Source: an uncultured bacterium (GTDB taxonomy: Bacteria > Actinomycetota > Coriobacteriia > Coriobacteriales > Coriobacteriaceae). Taken from it: a DNA stretch of 21,893 nucleotides. The position numbers and the translations under genes were made by a program. The stretch spans positions 1 through 21,893 of the forward strand of contig CAJMRN010000027.1 of NCBI GenBank assembly GCA_905215815.1, in the 5' to 3' direction. Shown here in pieces: positions 14,861 through 21,872 of the stretch (its first letter is position 1; the number at the start of each line of letters is the position of its first letter). The notes under the pieces are model-generated. The model was not told the origin of the DNA and did no database searches. It worked only from the letters and a program-made list of their open reading frames with translations.

Positions 14861-15757
14861 CTATATGTGCTGGCGAATCGCGTCGATATAGGCCTGCCCG
14901 TAGCGCGTAAGTGTCGTGTTCTTGCGCGTGATGATGCCGATCTCCATGTACTCGTCTACATCAAGCGGAATCGAGATGATACCCGGCCCGTTGAGCTCGT
15001 GACTGATCACGCCTGAGCATACCGTGTAGCCGTTGAGGCCCATGGCCAGGTTGAACAACGTCGCACGGTCGCGCACGCGGATGTTCTTGCGGCGCTCAAA
15101 CGTCGAGGTCAGTTCCTCGGAATAGTAAAACGAGTTGTAGCTGCCCTGCTCATAGGACAAAAATGGGTAGTCCTCGAGGTCTTCGAGCGTCACGCTGGAG
15201 CGGCCCGCCAGCGGATGGTCGGCGCATACAAAGACATGCGGCGTGGCGCAGAAGAGCCCTTCGAACACGAGCTCGTTGGCCGCCAGCATGCGCTCGATAA
15301 CCTCGCGATTGTGCTCGGACAGGTACAGGATGCCGAGTTCGCTTTTCATATGCGCGACGTCCTCGATAATCTCGTGGGTCTGCTCCTCGCGCAGGGTAAA
15401 GTCGTAGCGCGCAGCATCGAACTCACGGATCACGTCGACAAACGCGTTAACGGCAAAGGAATAATGCTGACAGCTCACACTAAAATGCGGCACCTGCTCG
15501 GATGCGCCCTTGTACTTGCCCTCGAGCAGGTCGGCCTGGTCGAGCACCTGGCGCGCGTAGCCCAAGAAGGTCTCGCCCTCCTCGGACACAATGACGCCTT
15601 TGTTGGTACGCTCAAAGATATGCACACCCATCTCGTTTTCGAGATCGCGAATCGATGCGGTAATCGAAGGCTGCGACACAAAGAGCCGGCGCGAGGCCTC
15701 GGTGATGCTGCCGCATTCGGCAACTTTGACGACGTACCTGAGCTGCTGAAGCTTCAT
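14861..15757 (-). CDS. LysR-family regulator resembling the MtaR/CpsY methionine group
   Basis: The protein has 298 residues starting MKLQQLRYVVKVAE, with AGGGAG six bases upstream. The N-terminal winged HTH includes CGSITEASRRLFVSQPSITASIRDLE. Residues GVHIFERTNKGVIVSEEG form the wing. The effector domain carries a run typical of streptococcal CpsY/MtaR proteins, for example CQHYSFAVNAFV, RATLFNLAMGLNGYTV and SIPLDVDEYMEIG. MtaR and relatives control methionine uptake and synthesis. The adjacent MetE-like gene and the LysR box between them support a similar role here, by inference from recalled family members. The gene starts 10 bp after the stop of the HAD phosphatase gene, whose stop overlaps the ribosome site, so the two are probably translationally coupled. 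Confidence 0.88.
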   Translation of the reverse strand: MKLQQLRYVVKVAECGSITEASRRLFVSQPSITASIRDLENEMGVHIFERTNKGVIVSEEGETFLGYARQVLDQADLLEGKYKGASEQVPHFSVSCQHYSFAVNAFVDVIREFDAARYDFTLREEQTHEIIEDVAHMKSELGILYLSEHNREVIERMLAANELVFEGLFCATPHVFVCADHPLAGRSSVTLEDLEDYPFLSYEQGSYNSFYYSEELTSTFERRKNIRVRDRATLFNLAMGLNGYTVCSGVISHELNGPGIISIPLDVDEYMEIGIITRKNTTLTRYGQAYIDAIRQHI

Positions 15758-15767
15758 AGCTTTCTCC

Positions 15768-16676
15768 CTAGACGTTCGTGACGTCGAAACCCATCGCATC
15801 CATCTGACGCATAAACGGCGGCATCTCCCCCGTCGCGGCGCAGGCGGCAATCTGATGCAGAGCCCCGGCAACCGCATCGTCTGCCGCAGCGCCGATATGC
15901 CAGCGCGCGGCAGCCGTGACGGCCTCGTTGGCATTGGCGACTGCAACGGAGTTGGGAACGGCATCGATCATGGGCAGATCGTTATCGGAATCGCCAAATA
16001 CGGCCACTTCATCGGGCGTCAGGCCCAAAGCGCGCGCCAGCTCCAGCGCAGCGCAGCCCTTGTCCCAACCAGCCGGAAGGATGTCAAACAGGCGCACTCG
16101 GTTGTTGGGAAACACAAGCGAGAGCTCCGGCACCTCGACGGCAATGCGCTCGCGCAGCTCAGCGAGCTCTTCGCGCGAGCGGGCGCTCCAGATATTCGCC
16201 TTGTATACCGGGGCATCATCGACAACAGGACGGCACGGGGCCTCTTCGCCCTTGAGCCACGCGTTGCCGCCCGACTCCATGGCGCGGCGCACGCGCTCGG
16301 GATCGCTCGTCACGCAGTAGGCATCGTTATTCCAAAAGTCATCACCCAAGCGGTAGACCTTCAGATACGTATCATCGGTCTCTTGCTCCAAGTAGTCAGC
16401 CAAGCGCATAAGGGCGGCGTTGTCGGTCGCATGCGAGGCTACCGCCTCGCCGTCCACAAACATGACCTGGCCGTTACAGAACGCGCCAGTTGAAAAACAC
16501 TCAGAACAATTTTTGAACATCCAGCCCATCGCGGACGGCTGACGACCCGAAACCGGACCAAAGTGCAGGCCCGCCGTCTGCATGGCATGAATGCCCTCGA
16601 TGGCGTAGTCGCTGGCACCGTCATGTCCAGCCGGAATCAGCGTATCGTCCATATCGGTCAGCGCAAGTTTAATCAT
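15768..16676 (-). CDS. Cof-type HAD-superfamily phosphatase
   Basis: The protein has 302 residues starting MIKLALTDMDDTL. HAD motif I is DMDDT with nucleophile Asp8 and acid/base Asp10. Motif II is the Ser in GPVSGRQ. Motif III Lys is in AGWDKG, and motif IV is GDSDND. A large C2-type cap lies between motifs II and III, as in the Cof/YidA group, which dephosphorylates sugar phosphates, FMN or other small phosphates. Upstream is a weak GGGGG ribosome site. The gene is the first of a minus-strand group with the LysR regulator and diverges from the thiamin operon. Relatives of Cof can hydrolyse thiamin-pathway phosphates, but the divergent position alone is weak evidence for that. Confidence 0.85.
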   Translation of the reverse strand: MIKLALTDMDDTLIPAGHDGASDYAIEGIHAMQTAGLHFGPVSGRQPSAMGWMFKNCSECFSTGAFCNGQVMFVDGEAVASHATDNAALMRLADYLEQETDDTYLKVYRLGDDFWNNDAYCVTSDPERVRRAMESGGNAWLKGEEAPCRPVVDDAPVYKANIWSARSREELAELRERIAVEVPELSLVFPNNRVRLFDILPAGWDKGCAALELARALGLTPDEVAVFGDSDNDLPMIDAVPNSVAVANANEAVTAAARWHIGAAADDAVAGALHQIAACAATGEMPPFMRQMDAMGFDVTNV

Positions 16677-16714
16677 AAGGCCCCCATTCGTATCGGTCCT
16701 ACCTATTGTAACGA

Positions 16715-16747
16715 CCTGCCAAAATAAACCTGTCCCTTTTTGGCAGG
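16715..16747. repeat. 10-bp inverted repeat between the HAD gene and the thiamin operon
   Basis: CCTGCCAAAA (16715-16724) is matched by TTTTGGCAGG (16738-16747) with a 13-base spacer that includes AACCTGTCCC. It lies in the divergent promoter region, about 39 bp upstream of the HAD start and just before the likely -10 (TAGTAT, 16753-16758) of the thiamin operon. An operator or a small dispersed repeat are both possible. Confidence 0.4.
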
Positions 16748-16775
16748 TGCGCTAGTATAGGGAGCAACAGATTCG

Positions 16776-16867
16776 ATGCGGGAGTGCCGGCGGTGCAGAC
16801 CACAAGGCTGAGAGGGCATGGGGCCCAATCCTTTGAACCTGTCAGTTAATGCTGGCGTAGGGAGCAT
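16776..16867 (+). promoter_or_regulatory. TPP riboswitch (thi box)
   Basis: The conserved thi-box parts appear in order: GGGAGTGCC (16780-16788), GGCTGAGAGGG with CTGAGA at 16808-16813, AACCTG (16836-16841), TTAATGC and GCGTAGGGA ending at 16863. ATGC (16776-16779) and GCAT (16864-16867) close P1. It binds thiamin pyrophosphate and here precedes an intrinsic terminator and thiM. This points to transcription attenuation: with TPP bound, P1 is held and the terminator forms. Confidence 0.95.
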
Positions 16868-16879
16868 GCCGCCTTTACA

Positions 16880-16911
16880 GGGGCGCTGTCTATGCACAGC
16901 GCCCCTTTTCT
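16880..16911 (+). terminator. Terminator in the TPP riboswitch expression platform
   Basis: GGGGCGCTGT (16880-16889) pairs perfectly with ACAGCGCCCC (16896-16905) around CTATGC, followed by TTTTCT. It lies 13 bp after the aptamer and before thiM, so it is a conditional rather than an end-of-gene terminator. Confidence 0.9.
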
Positions 16912-16934
16912 ATGCCAAGGAGGCATGTGCAGTG
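16912..16934 (+). promoter_or_regulatory. thiM ribosome site in a small hairpin
   Basis: ATGCC (16912-16916) can pair with GGCAT (16922-16926), placing most of the ribosome site AAGGAGG (16917-16923) in the loop and half-stem. GTG (16932-16934) starts thiM. The same GGCATG can alternatively pair with CATGCC at 16865-16870 at the foot of the aptamer, suggesting a possible second, translational layer of control. Confidence 0.45.
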
Positions 16935-17771
16935 ATTGATTCGGAACAGCTTAAGCAACATATGGTCAAGGCCGTGGAGGAGATTCGTGCCACCAATCCG
17001 ATGGCAGGCTCCATCACCAACACGGTGACGATCGACTTTGTCGCCAACGCACAGCTCGCCGTGGGCGGATCGGCCGCCATGGTCTATCTGCCCGACGAGG
17101 GCGAAGCGCTCGTTGCCGGCGGCGGCGCCATCTATCTCAACATGGGCACGCTCTTCCCTATCTACGAGCAGACGATTCCCCGCGCGGCCAAGGCGGCACA
17201 CGACGCCGGCAAGCCCTGGGTGCTCGATCCGGTGGGCCTGGGCATCGGTAGCCTGCGCACCCAGCTGGTAAACGAGCTCAAGCAGTACAAGCCCGCCATC
17301 GTGCGCGGCAACGCCTCCGAGATTATCGCGCTCGCCGGCCTGTGGGGTCTTGAGGGCGAGGCGGCCGATCTGAGCCGCGTGCGCGGTGTCGATACCACCG
17401 ACACGGTCGACGCCGCCCGTGGTGCCGCCGTGGCGCTCGCCCGCTACACCGGCGGCGCCGTAGTGGTCTCGGGCGAAGTCGACCTGATTACCGACGGCAC
17501 GACCGTAGCCAAGTCCCACGGCGGCAGCCCGCTCATGTCCAAGATCACCGGCTGCGGCTGCTCGCAGGGCGGCGTGCTGGCCGTGTACGCCTGCGCCGCC
17601 GACCCGTTTACGGCAGCCGTCTGCGGCACCGCGGTCTACAACGTTGCCGGCACCCGTGCCGCCGCTGTCGCCGATGCCCCGGCAAGCTTTAAGGTCGCCT
17701 TTATCGACGAGCTCTACCGCGCGACCGCCCAAGACATCGCCGATAACCGACTCGAGCTCGAGGAGGCATAA
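16932..17771 (+). CDS. thiM: Hydroxyethylthiazole kinase
   Basis: The protein has 279 residues from a GTG start eight bases after AAGGAGG. ThiM phosphorylates 4-methyl-5-(2-hydroxyethyl)thiazole in thiamin salvage. Family features are ITNTVTIDFVANAQLAVGGSAAM near the N terminus, WVLDPVGLGIG (96-106), the ribokinase-like RGNASEIIALAG (125-136) and the anion-hole/catalytic segment TGCGCSQGG (206-214) with Cys210. The usual PLVHxITN is here PMAGSITN, so the sequence is a divergent member. It is the first gene of a three-gene operon under the TPP riboswitch. The stop is 3 bp before the next start, and the ribosome site of that gene lies inside the thiM end. Confidence 0.92.
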   Translation: MIDSEQLKQHMVKAVEEIRATNPMAGSITNTVTIDFVANAQLAVGGSAAMVYLPDEGEALVAGGGAIYLNMGTLFPIYEQTIPRAAKAAHDAGKPWVLDPVGLGIGSLRTQLVNELKQYKPAIVRGNASEIIALAGLWGLEGEAADLSRVRGVDTTDTVDAARGAAVALARYTGGAVVVSGEVDLITDGTTVAKSHGGSPLMSKITGCGCSQGGVLAVYACAADPFTAAVCGTAVYNVAGTRAAAVADAPASFKVAFIDELYRATAQDIADNRLELEEA

Positions 17772-17774
17772 GCC

Positions 17775-18116
17775 ATGTCCGAGCCCGCAACCAATGCCGG
17801 CATGAACACGCTCGTCGCCGTGGCTATCGCCCCATGCGGCACCGGCGACGAGCTATCCGCCGAGGTCGCCGAAGTCGTGCGCGTCATTCGCGAGAGCGGC
17901 CTTCCCAACCGCACCACCTCGATGTTCACCGAGATCGAGGGCGACTGGGACGAGGTCATGCAGGTCGTGCGCGACGCAACCTTTGTGTTGGCGAGCAAGG
18001 GCATCCGCACCGAAGTCGTGCTCAAAGCCGATATTCGACCCGGATTTACCGACACCATGACCGGCAAACTCGAGCGCATGGAAGCACAGATCAGGAAACA
18101 GGAGGAAGCACGATGA
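17775..18116 (+). CDS. Thiamine-binding protein, MTH1187/YqgV family
   Basis: The protein has 113 residues from an ATG with GAGGAGG eight bases upstream. It matches the small ferredoxin-fold family PF01910 (MTH1187/YqgV, formerly DUF77), some members of which bind thiamin. Visible pieces are LVAVAIAPCGTGDELSAEVAEVV, TTSMFTEIEGDWDEVMQVV and KADIRPG. It is sandwiched between thiM and thiE, overlapping thiE by an ATGA, and falls under the same TPP riboswitch, which supports a role in binding a thiamin or thiazole/pyrimidine moiety in the cytoplasm. Whether it buffers, delivers or senses the ligand is unknown. Confidence 0.88.
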   Translation: MSEPATNAGMNTLVAVAIAPCGTGDELSAEVAEVVRVIRESGLPNRTTSMFTEIEGDWDEVMQVVRDATFVLASKGIRTEVVLKADIRPGFTDTMTGKLERMEAQIRKQEEAR

Positions 18117-18808
18117 GCATCCGCGACAACCTTGATATCTCGGCCTATCTGGTACTCGGCCCCGAAAACACGCTGGGGCGTCCCGTGGGCGATGTGGTGG
18201 CCCAGGCGCTCGACGCAGGCTTTACCTGCATCCAGGTGCGCTCCAAGGTGGCAAGCGCCCGCGAGATCATCGCACTGACCGGAGACGCCGCGCAGGCAAT
18301 CGCACAGGCCGGCAAGACCGGTCAGGTCGCCCTGCTGATCGACGACCGCCTGGACTGCGTACTCGCCGCGCGTGAGCAGGGCATTGCTGTCGACGGCGTG
18401 CACGTCGGCCAGAGCGATATTCCCGTCGAGGTCTGCCGCAAACTTTTGGGCCCCGATGCCATCGTGGGCCTTTCGGCCCGCTGCGAGGAGATGCTCGAGT
18501 ACGTCAAGACCGCCGACATGAGCCTGGTCGACTACCTGGGCATCGGCCCGCTCCACGAGACCGAGACCAAGCGCGACTGCGGACGCGCAGCCGATGGCTC
18601 CATCATCACCAAAAGTTTTGAGGATCTGGCCGCACTCCACGCGGCAAGCCCCGTGCCCATCGTGGTGGGCGGCGGCGTCAAGACGGCCGACCTGCCACAG
18701 CTTAAGGCCACCGGCGTCGACGGCTTCTTTGTGGTGAGCGCCGTCTGCAGTGCCGACGACCCCTACGCCGCGGCCAGGGAGCTTGTCGACACCTGGCAGC
18801 AGGCATAG
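18113..18808 (+). CDS. thiE: Thiamine-phosphate synthase
   Basis: The protein has 231 residues starting MSIRDNLDISAYLVL, with CAGGAGG upstream and a 4-base ATGA overlap with the preceding gene. ThiE joins HMP-pyrophosphate with thiazole phosphate to make thiamin phosphate, with release of pyrophosphate. TIM-barrel signatures are CIQVRSK (27-QLR-like strand), LLIDDRLDCVLA, GVHVGQSDIP, YLGIGPLHETETK (the GPxxxTxTK phosphate segment) and VVGGGVKT near the end. Length fits the family (about 210-230). With thiM it forms a thiazole-salvage route. No thiD (HMP kinase) is in the window, so HMP-PP must come from elsewhere. Confidence 0.93.
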   Translation: MSIRDNLDISAYLVLGPENTLGRPVGDVVAQALDAGFTCIQVRSKVASAREIIALTGDAAQAIAQAGKTGQVALLIDDRLDCVLAAREQGIAVDGVHVGQSDIPVEVCRKLLGPDAIVGLSARCEEMLEYVKTADMSLVDYLGIGPLHETETKRDCGRAADGSIITKSFEDLAALHAASPVPIVVGGGVKTADLPQLKATGVDGFFVVSAVCSADDPYAAARELVDTWQQA

Positions 18809-18852
18809 ACATAAGCCGAGCAGCTGATCCGCAGCCTCATATCTTCAGCAAT

Positions 18853-18898
18853 GGAAAGCGCATCCCAGTTTGGACCTCCATTCCGGGATGCGCTTTCC
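18853..18898. terminator. 14-bp hairpin between convergent thiE and patatin genes
   Basis: GGAAAGCGCATCCC (18853-18866) pairs perfectly with GGGATGCGCTTTCC (18885-18898) with an 18-base loop. The T-run is inside the stem, so release efficiency is uncertain. Its position between convergent genes suggests a bidirectional terminator. No gene is credible in 18809-18920. Confidence 0.65.
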
Positions 18899-18920
18899 GC
18901 CGAGTCCACGGCAGTTTGCT

Positions 18921-19790
18921 CTACCCCGCCAGATACGCTTCCAACGCCGGCAAAGTCGCCTCCGCATCGTGGCGGCCGACCTGGTAGATGCGCTCGAGCT
19001 CATCCGGCTCGCGGCACAGCGACGGCACCTTCACCGATTCGCTCGGCCGCACCACAAAGACCTCGCCGGCGGCCTCGCGACGCGCCAGGTCATCGAGCGT
19101 GGCATTGTAGACCTCATGCCGATGCTCAAGCGCCGCGACAAACTCCGGGTAGTGACGGAACACACGCCGCAGCATGGGCATCACGCTGTTGGGCTGCTTC
19201 ACAAAGCCCGCCGGCTGCGTCAGCACCACCACGTTGCGGTCATACCCCTGCGCAAACAGCCATGCGCTGGGGATTGAATCAGCCACGCCACCATCCAGAT
19301 ACTTATGCCCGTCAATAACAACGGGACGCGTCGCCACGGGAATAGCCGACGACGCCCGGATCCACTCGATATCGCGCTCGTCGCCATACGGCAGATCGTG
19401 ATAGACGGCCTTGCCCGTCTCGATATCGGTACACACGCACGTAAACCGCATGGGGCAGGCGCGATACGCCTTCAAGTCGATGGGATCGCGCTCGATGGGC
19501 ACCTCGTGATAGGCAAAATCGGCATTAAACATATCACCGGTTCGCAGCCAGCTGGCCACACCCGCATAGCGCTTATCGGCGCAATAGGTCTTGTTGTAGC
19601 GAATGGCACGGCCGATCTGGCGCGATTTAAAGTTGTAGCCAAACGCCGCGCCCGCCGAGACACCCACCATATGGTCGCAGGTCAAACCGTGCTCCATCCA
19701 AACATCGAGCACGCCCGCCGTATACATACCGCGGTAGCCGCCTCCCTCGAGCGCGAGCCCCACCGTGCGCGTCGTATCCGGCTGTGCCAT
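18921..19790 (-). CDS. Patatin-like phospholipase family protein
   Basis: The protein has 289 residues starting MAQPDTTRTVGLALEGGG, with GGAG about eight bases upstream; a longer frame to 19874 has no site. Patatin features are the oxyanion-hole GGGYRG (about 17-22), the nucleophile elbow GVSAG (Ser in GxSxG) and the DGG of the Ser-Asp dyad in KYLDGGVADSIP. The closest named relatives are the RssA/YjjU-type bacterial patatins, which are cytoplasmic or membrane-associated lipid acyl hydrolases. The C-terminal ~100 residues (YPEFVAALEHRHEVYN) form the helical tail common in this group. No signal peptide is visible. The gene is alone on this strand, convergent with the thiamin operon. The lipid substrate is unknown. 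Confidence 0.87.
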   Translation of the reverse strand: MAQPDTTRTVGLALEGGGYRGMYTAGVLDVWMEHGLTCDHMVGVSAGAAFGYNFKSRQIGRAIRYNKTYCADKRYAGVASWLRTGDMFNADFAYHEVPIERDPIDLKAYRACPMRFTCVCTDIETGKAVYHDLPYGDERDIEWIRASSAIPVATRPVVIDGHKYLDGGVADSIPSAWLFAQGYDRNVVVLTQPAGFVKQPNSVMPMLRRVFRHYPEFVAALEHRHEVYNATLDDLARREAAGEVFVVRPSESVKVPSLCREPDELERIYQVGRHDAEATLPALEAYLAG

Positions 19791-19918
19791 GCGACCATCT
19801 CCGTTCCTGCGTTTTAAAACGGGACAAGTATACCCGTCAACAAATATCGTCTCAGTCGCATTTTCATCGAACATCGCATCGTCGCGCTACCGCCTGTCGA
19901 ATAATAGCCGTCCACAGC

Positions 19919-20215
19919 ATGTGCACCCATATCCCCGCACTCGAGGAAAGCGGCTTTATGGTGACGCTCGACAAGCACATTTGGCAGATTGCGCCCGTCG
20001 ACGGCGATCATGGCCGCAGCACGCAAATCATTTCATCAATGCTCGAGATGGCGCAGTCGCTCCATCTGCCCGTTGTGGTCGAAGGCGTCGAAACAAATGA
20101 GCAGGCGAACATGCTACGCCACATGGGCGCCCGCTACGCTCAGGGCTTCCTCTACTACCGTCCCATGCCGACGAAGGATTTTGAGGTATTGCTCGATGGT
20201 GGCAATAACAACTGA
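19919..20215 (+). pseudogene. C-terminal remnant of an EAL-domain c-di-GMP phosphodiesterase
   Basis: Reading from 19919, the segment ESGFMVTLD is followed by KHIWQIAPVDG, then IISSMLEMAQSLHLPVVVEGVET and QGFLYYRPMPTKDFEVLL. These are the last part of an EAL domain in the right order. The ExLxR motif, the DDFG metal segment and the N-terminal two thirds are missing. In intact EAL proteins LDDFGxGxSS is followed ~20 residues later by a strand such as LKLDKxF, and here LD joins directly to KHI, as if the part between two LD-like points was deleted. No convincing ribosome site precedes it. The frame is open to the TAA/TGA at 20213-20215, so decay is by deletion, not frameshift. It lies upstream of, and in the same direction as, the GGDEF gene. 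Confidence 0.75.
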
Positions 20216-20273
20216 TACGCTCGCGCGCAAAACGCCACCGTCGAAGGAAGCATTTGTCCCCATTGGCTAACTT

Positions 20274-20304
20274 ATATCCCCAATCCAAGCCGAATTGGGG
20301 ATAT
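20274..20304. repeat. 11-bp perfect inverted repeat upstream of the GGDEF gene
   Basis: ATATCCCCAAT (20274-20284) and ATTGGGGATAT (20294-20304) flank a 9-base spacer. It lies 38 bp before the GGDEF-protein start and after the EAL remnant. There is no following T-run, so an operator is more likely than a terminator, though both are possible. The core ATCCCC/GGGGAT is shared with the hairpin at 3733-3756. Confidence 0.45.
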
Positions 20305-20342
20305 GATACAACCCGTTGTTCCGCCCAAGGAGGTTATCCATC

Positions 20343-21872
20343 ATGAACGAGTCGTACCACATGGGCGAGCAATCGATTATTGCCTATCTTCAGCGACTTG
20401 CGAATGGCATCTCGACCGCCAAACTCGATGTTGCCGCGCTGCCTGCCGAACTACGCGCCGTTGGTGAGCAACTGCAAAAGACGCATGCCATCCTGCAACA
20501 AGAGCGCCAGCTGCTTGAGCGCAACGCCTATATCGACCCGCTCACCAACTTGGGCAACCGCAGCGGACTCGACCGTCACGTCGAGCAGCTCTGGCGCAAA
20601 GGCGACCCCTTCACCTGCGCCTATATTGACATCGACCATCTCAAGCATTGCAATGATAGGTTTGGCCACGCCGAAGGCAATCGCTATATTCTGAGCATCT
20701 GCCGCACGCTCTCCGAAACCATGGAGCACGATGAGATGCTGTTCCGTATCGGTGGAGACGAGTTTGTGCTCATCTCGCTCTCCGCAAACGAGACTGAACT
20801 CGAGCAGCGCTTGGAGCAGGTACGTACCGGGCTGATCGAGGCGAGCTCAGGCGGCAAGGCGCCCATGATCGGCAGCTTTAGCTTTGGCTGCTCGCGCGTC
20901 GACCCGCTTGCCGGCGACACGCATCGCCAGATGACGATGGATGCCGATCGCAAGATGTATCGCTATAAGCTCATGCATCGTGTGCAGCAACCGAAAGGCG
21001 ATGACGCGCCGCAACGCCCGATCGTCGATCAGCTTCCCTGCAACGACCGGGTGTTCCAGGCGATCTCCATGAGCTCCGAGACGCGCTATCCGTTTATCCT
21101 CAATCTCGATACGGGCGAATCGCAATGGTCGGTCAACGCTGTGCGCGATTTTGACCTGCCTTCTCAGCACCCTTTTAACTCGGTCGATATGTGGCTTGCC
21201 CGCGTTCATCCCGAGGACCGCGACAACGTACGCGCCGAGCTCGATATGGTGATAAACGGCACGTGGCACTTCCACTACATGCAGTATCGCGTAATGGATG
21301 CCACCGGAAAATACGTGCTTTGCGACTGCACGGGCTACCGCTTGGACGGCACTGATACCGAGCCTAACATGTACGTGGGCATTATCATCAACCGAAGCTT
21401 GGCAGATACGACTGATTCCGTGACCGGCCTGGGCGATATCCACGCCCTGGTCAATGCCATTGGCGAAATGCGTCGCGTGGCGCGCAAGGCTGGTTTGATC
21501 GCCATTAAAATCGACGATATCGCTCAGGTCAATGCCCGCTTTGGCTTTGATGCGGGCGACCGCGTTTTGGCAGAAAGCGCCGCCTGCCTCATGGAATGCT
21601 CGCGCGGCAAGGGTCGCCTGTTCCGCTCGACGGGGCCGACGTTCGCGGCGCTTTTCGACGACTTTGATCCCGAAGAGACCGACGCGATCGCAGAAGAAAT
21701 CGAGCGGTTCCTGGGCTCTCCCGTGCTCATCGGCTCGCTTGAATATCAGCCACCCATTCGTGTGGCGACGCTCCATCTGGACAGCATTGACCGACAGCCC
21801 GTTTCCATTTTGAACGAGCTCAAAGCGTTGCTTGGGAAAGCCGTGCAGGTGCCAGGTACCAAACTGGATTAG
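20343..21872 (+). CDS. GGDEF / PAS-like / degenerate-GGDEF signalling protein
   Basis: The protein has 509 residues starting MNESYHMG, nine bases after AAGGAGG. A short helical N-terminal region (about 1-60) leads to a full GGDEF domain (62-212) with DPLTNLGNRSGLD, YIDIDHLKHCND and the active-site RIGGDEF (GGDEF at 137-141), expected to make c-di-GMP from two GTP. The RxxD inhibitory site normally just before it is absent (ETMEHDEML). Residues about 245-350 resemble a PAS fold (FILNLDTGESQWS, RVHPEDR). A second GGDEF-like domain (about 358-500) keeps DSVTGLGDIHALVN and IKIDDIAQVNARFGFDAGD but has TGPTF (430-434) in place of GGDEF, so it is probably non-catalytic. There is no EAL domain at the C terminus, no transmembrane segment and no signal peptide, so it is cytoplasmic. 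The next 21 bases reach the window end. Confidence 0.88.
   Translation: MNESYHMGEQSIIAYLQRLANGISTAKLDVAALPAELRAVGEQLQKTHAILQQERQLLERNAYIDPLTNLGNRSGLDRHVEQLWRKGDPFTCAYIDIDHLKHCNDRFGHAEGNRYILSICRTLSETMEHDEMLFRIGGDEFVLISLSANETELEQRLEQVRTGLIEASSGGKAPMIGSFSFGCSRVDPLAGDTHRQMTMDADRKMYRYKLMHRVQQPKGDDAPQRPIVDQLPCNDRVFQAISMSSETRYPFILNLDTGESQWSVNAVRDFDLPSQHPFNSVDMWLARVHPEDRDNVRAELDMVINGTWHFHYMQYRVMDATGKYVLCDCTGYRLDGTDTEPNMYVGIIINRSLADTTDSVTGLGDIHALVNAIGEMRRVARKAGLIAIKIDDIAQVNARFGFDAGDRVLAESAACLMECSRGKGRLFRSTGPTFAALFDDFDPEETDAIAEEIERFLGSPVLIGSLEYQPPIRVATLHLDSIDRQPVSILNELKALLGKAVQVPGTKLD

Noticed and set aside
18851..19318. Plus-strand frames overlapping the end of the patatin gene
   Set aside because: They start in the terminator hairpin and run antisense to the patatin catalytic domain, with biased Pro/Arg/Ala composition.
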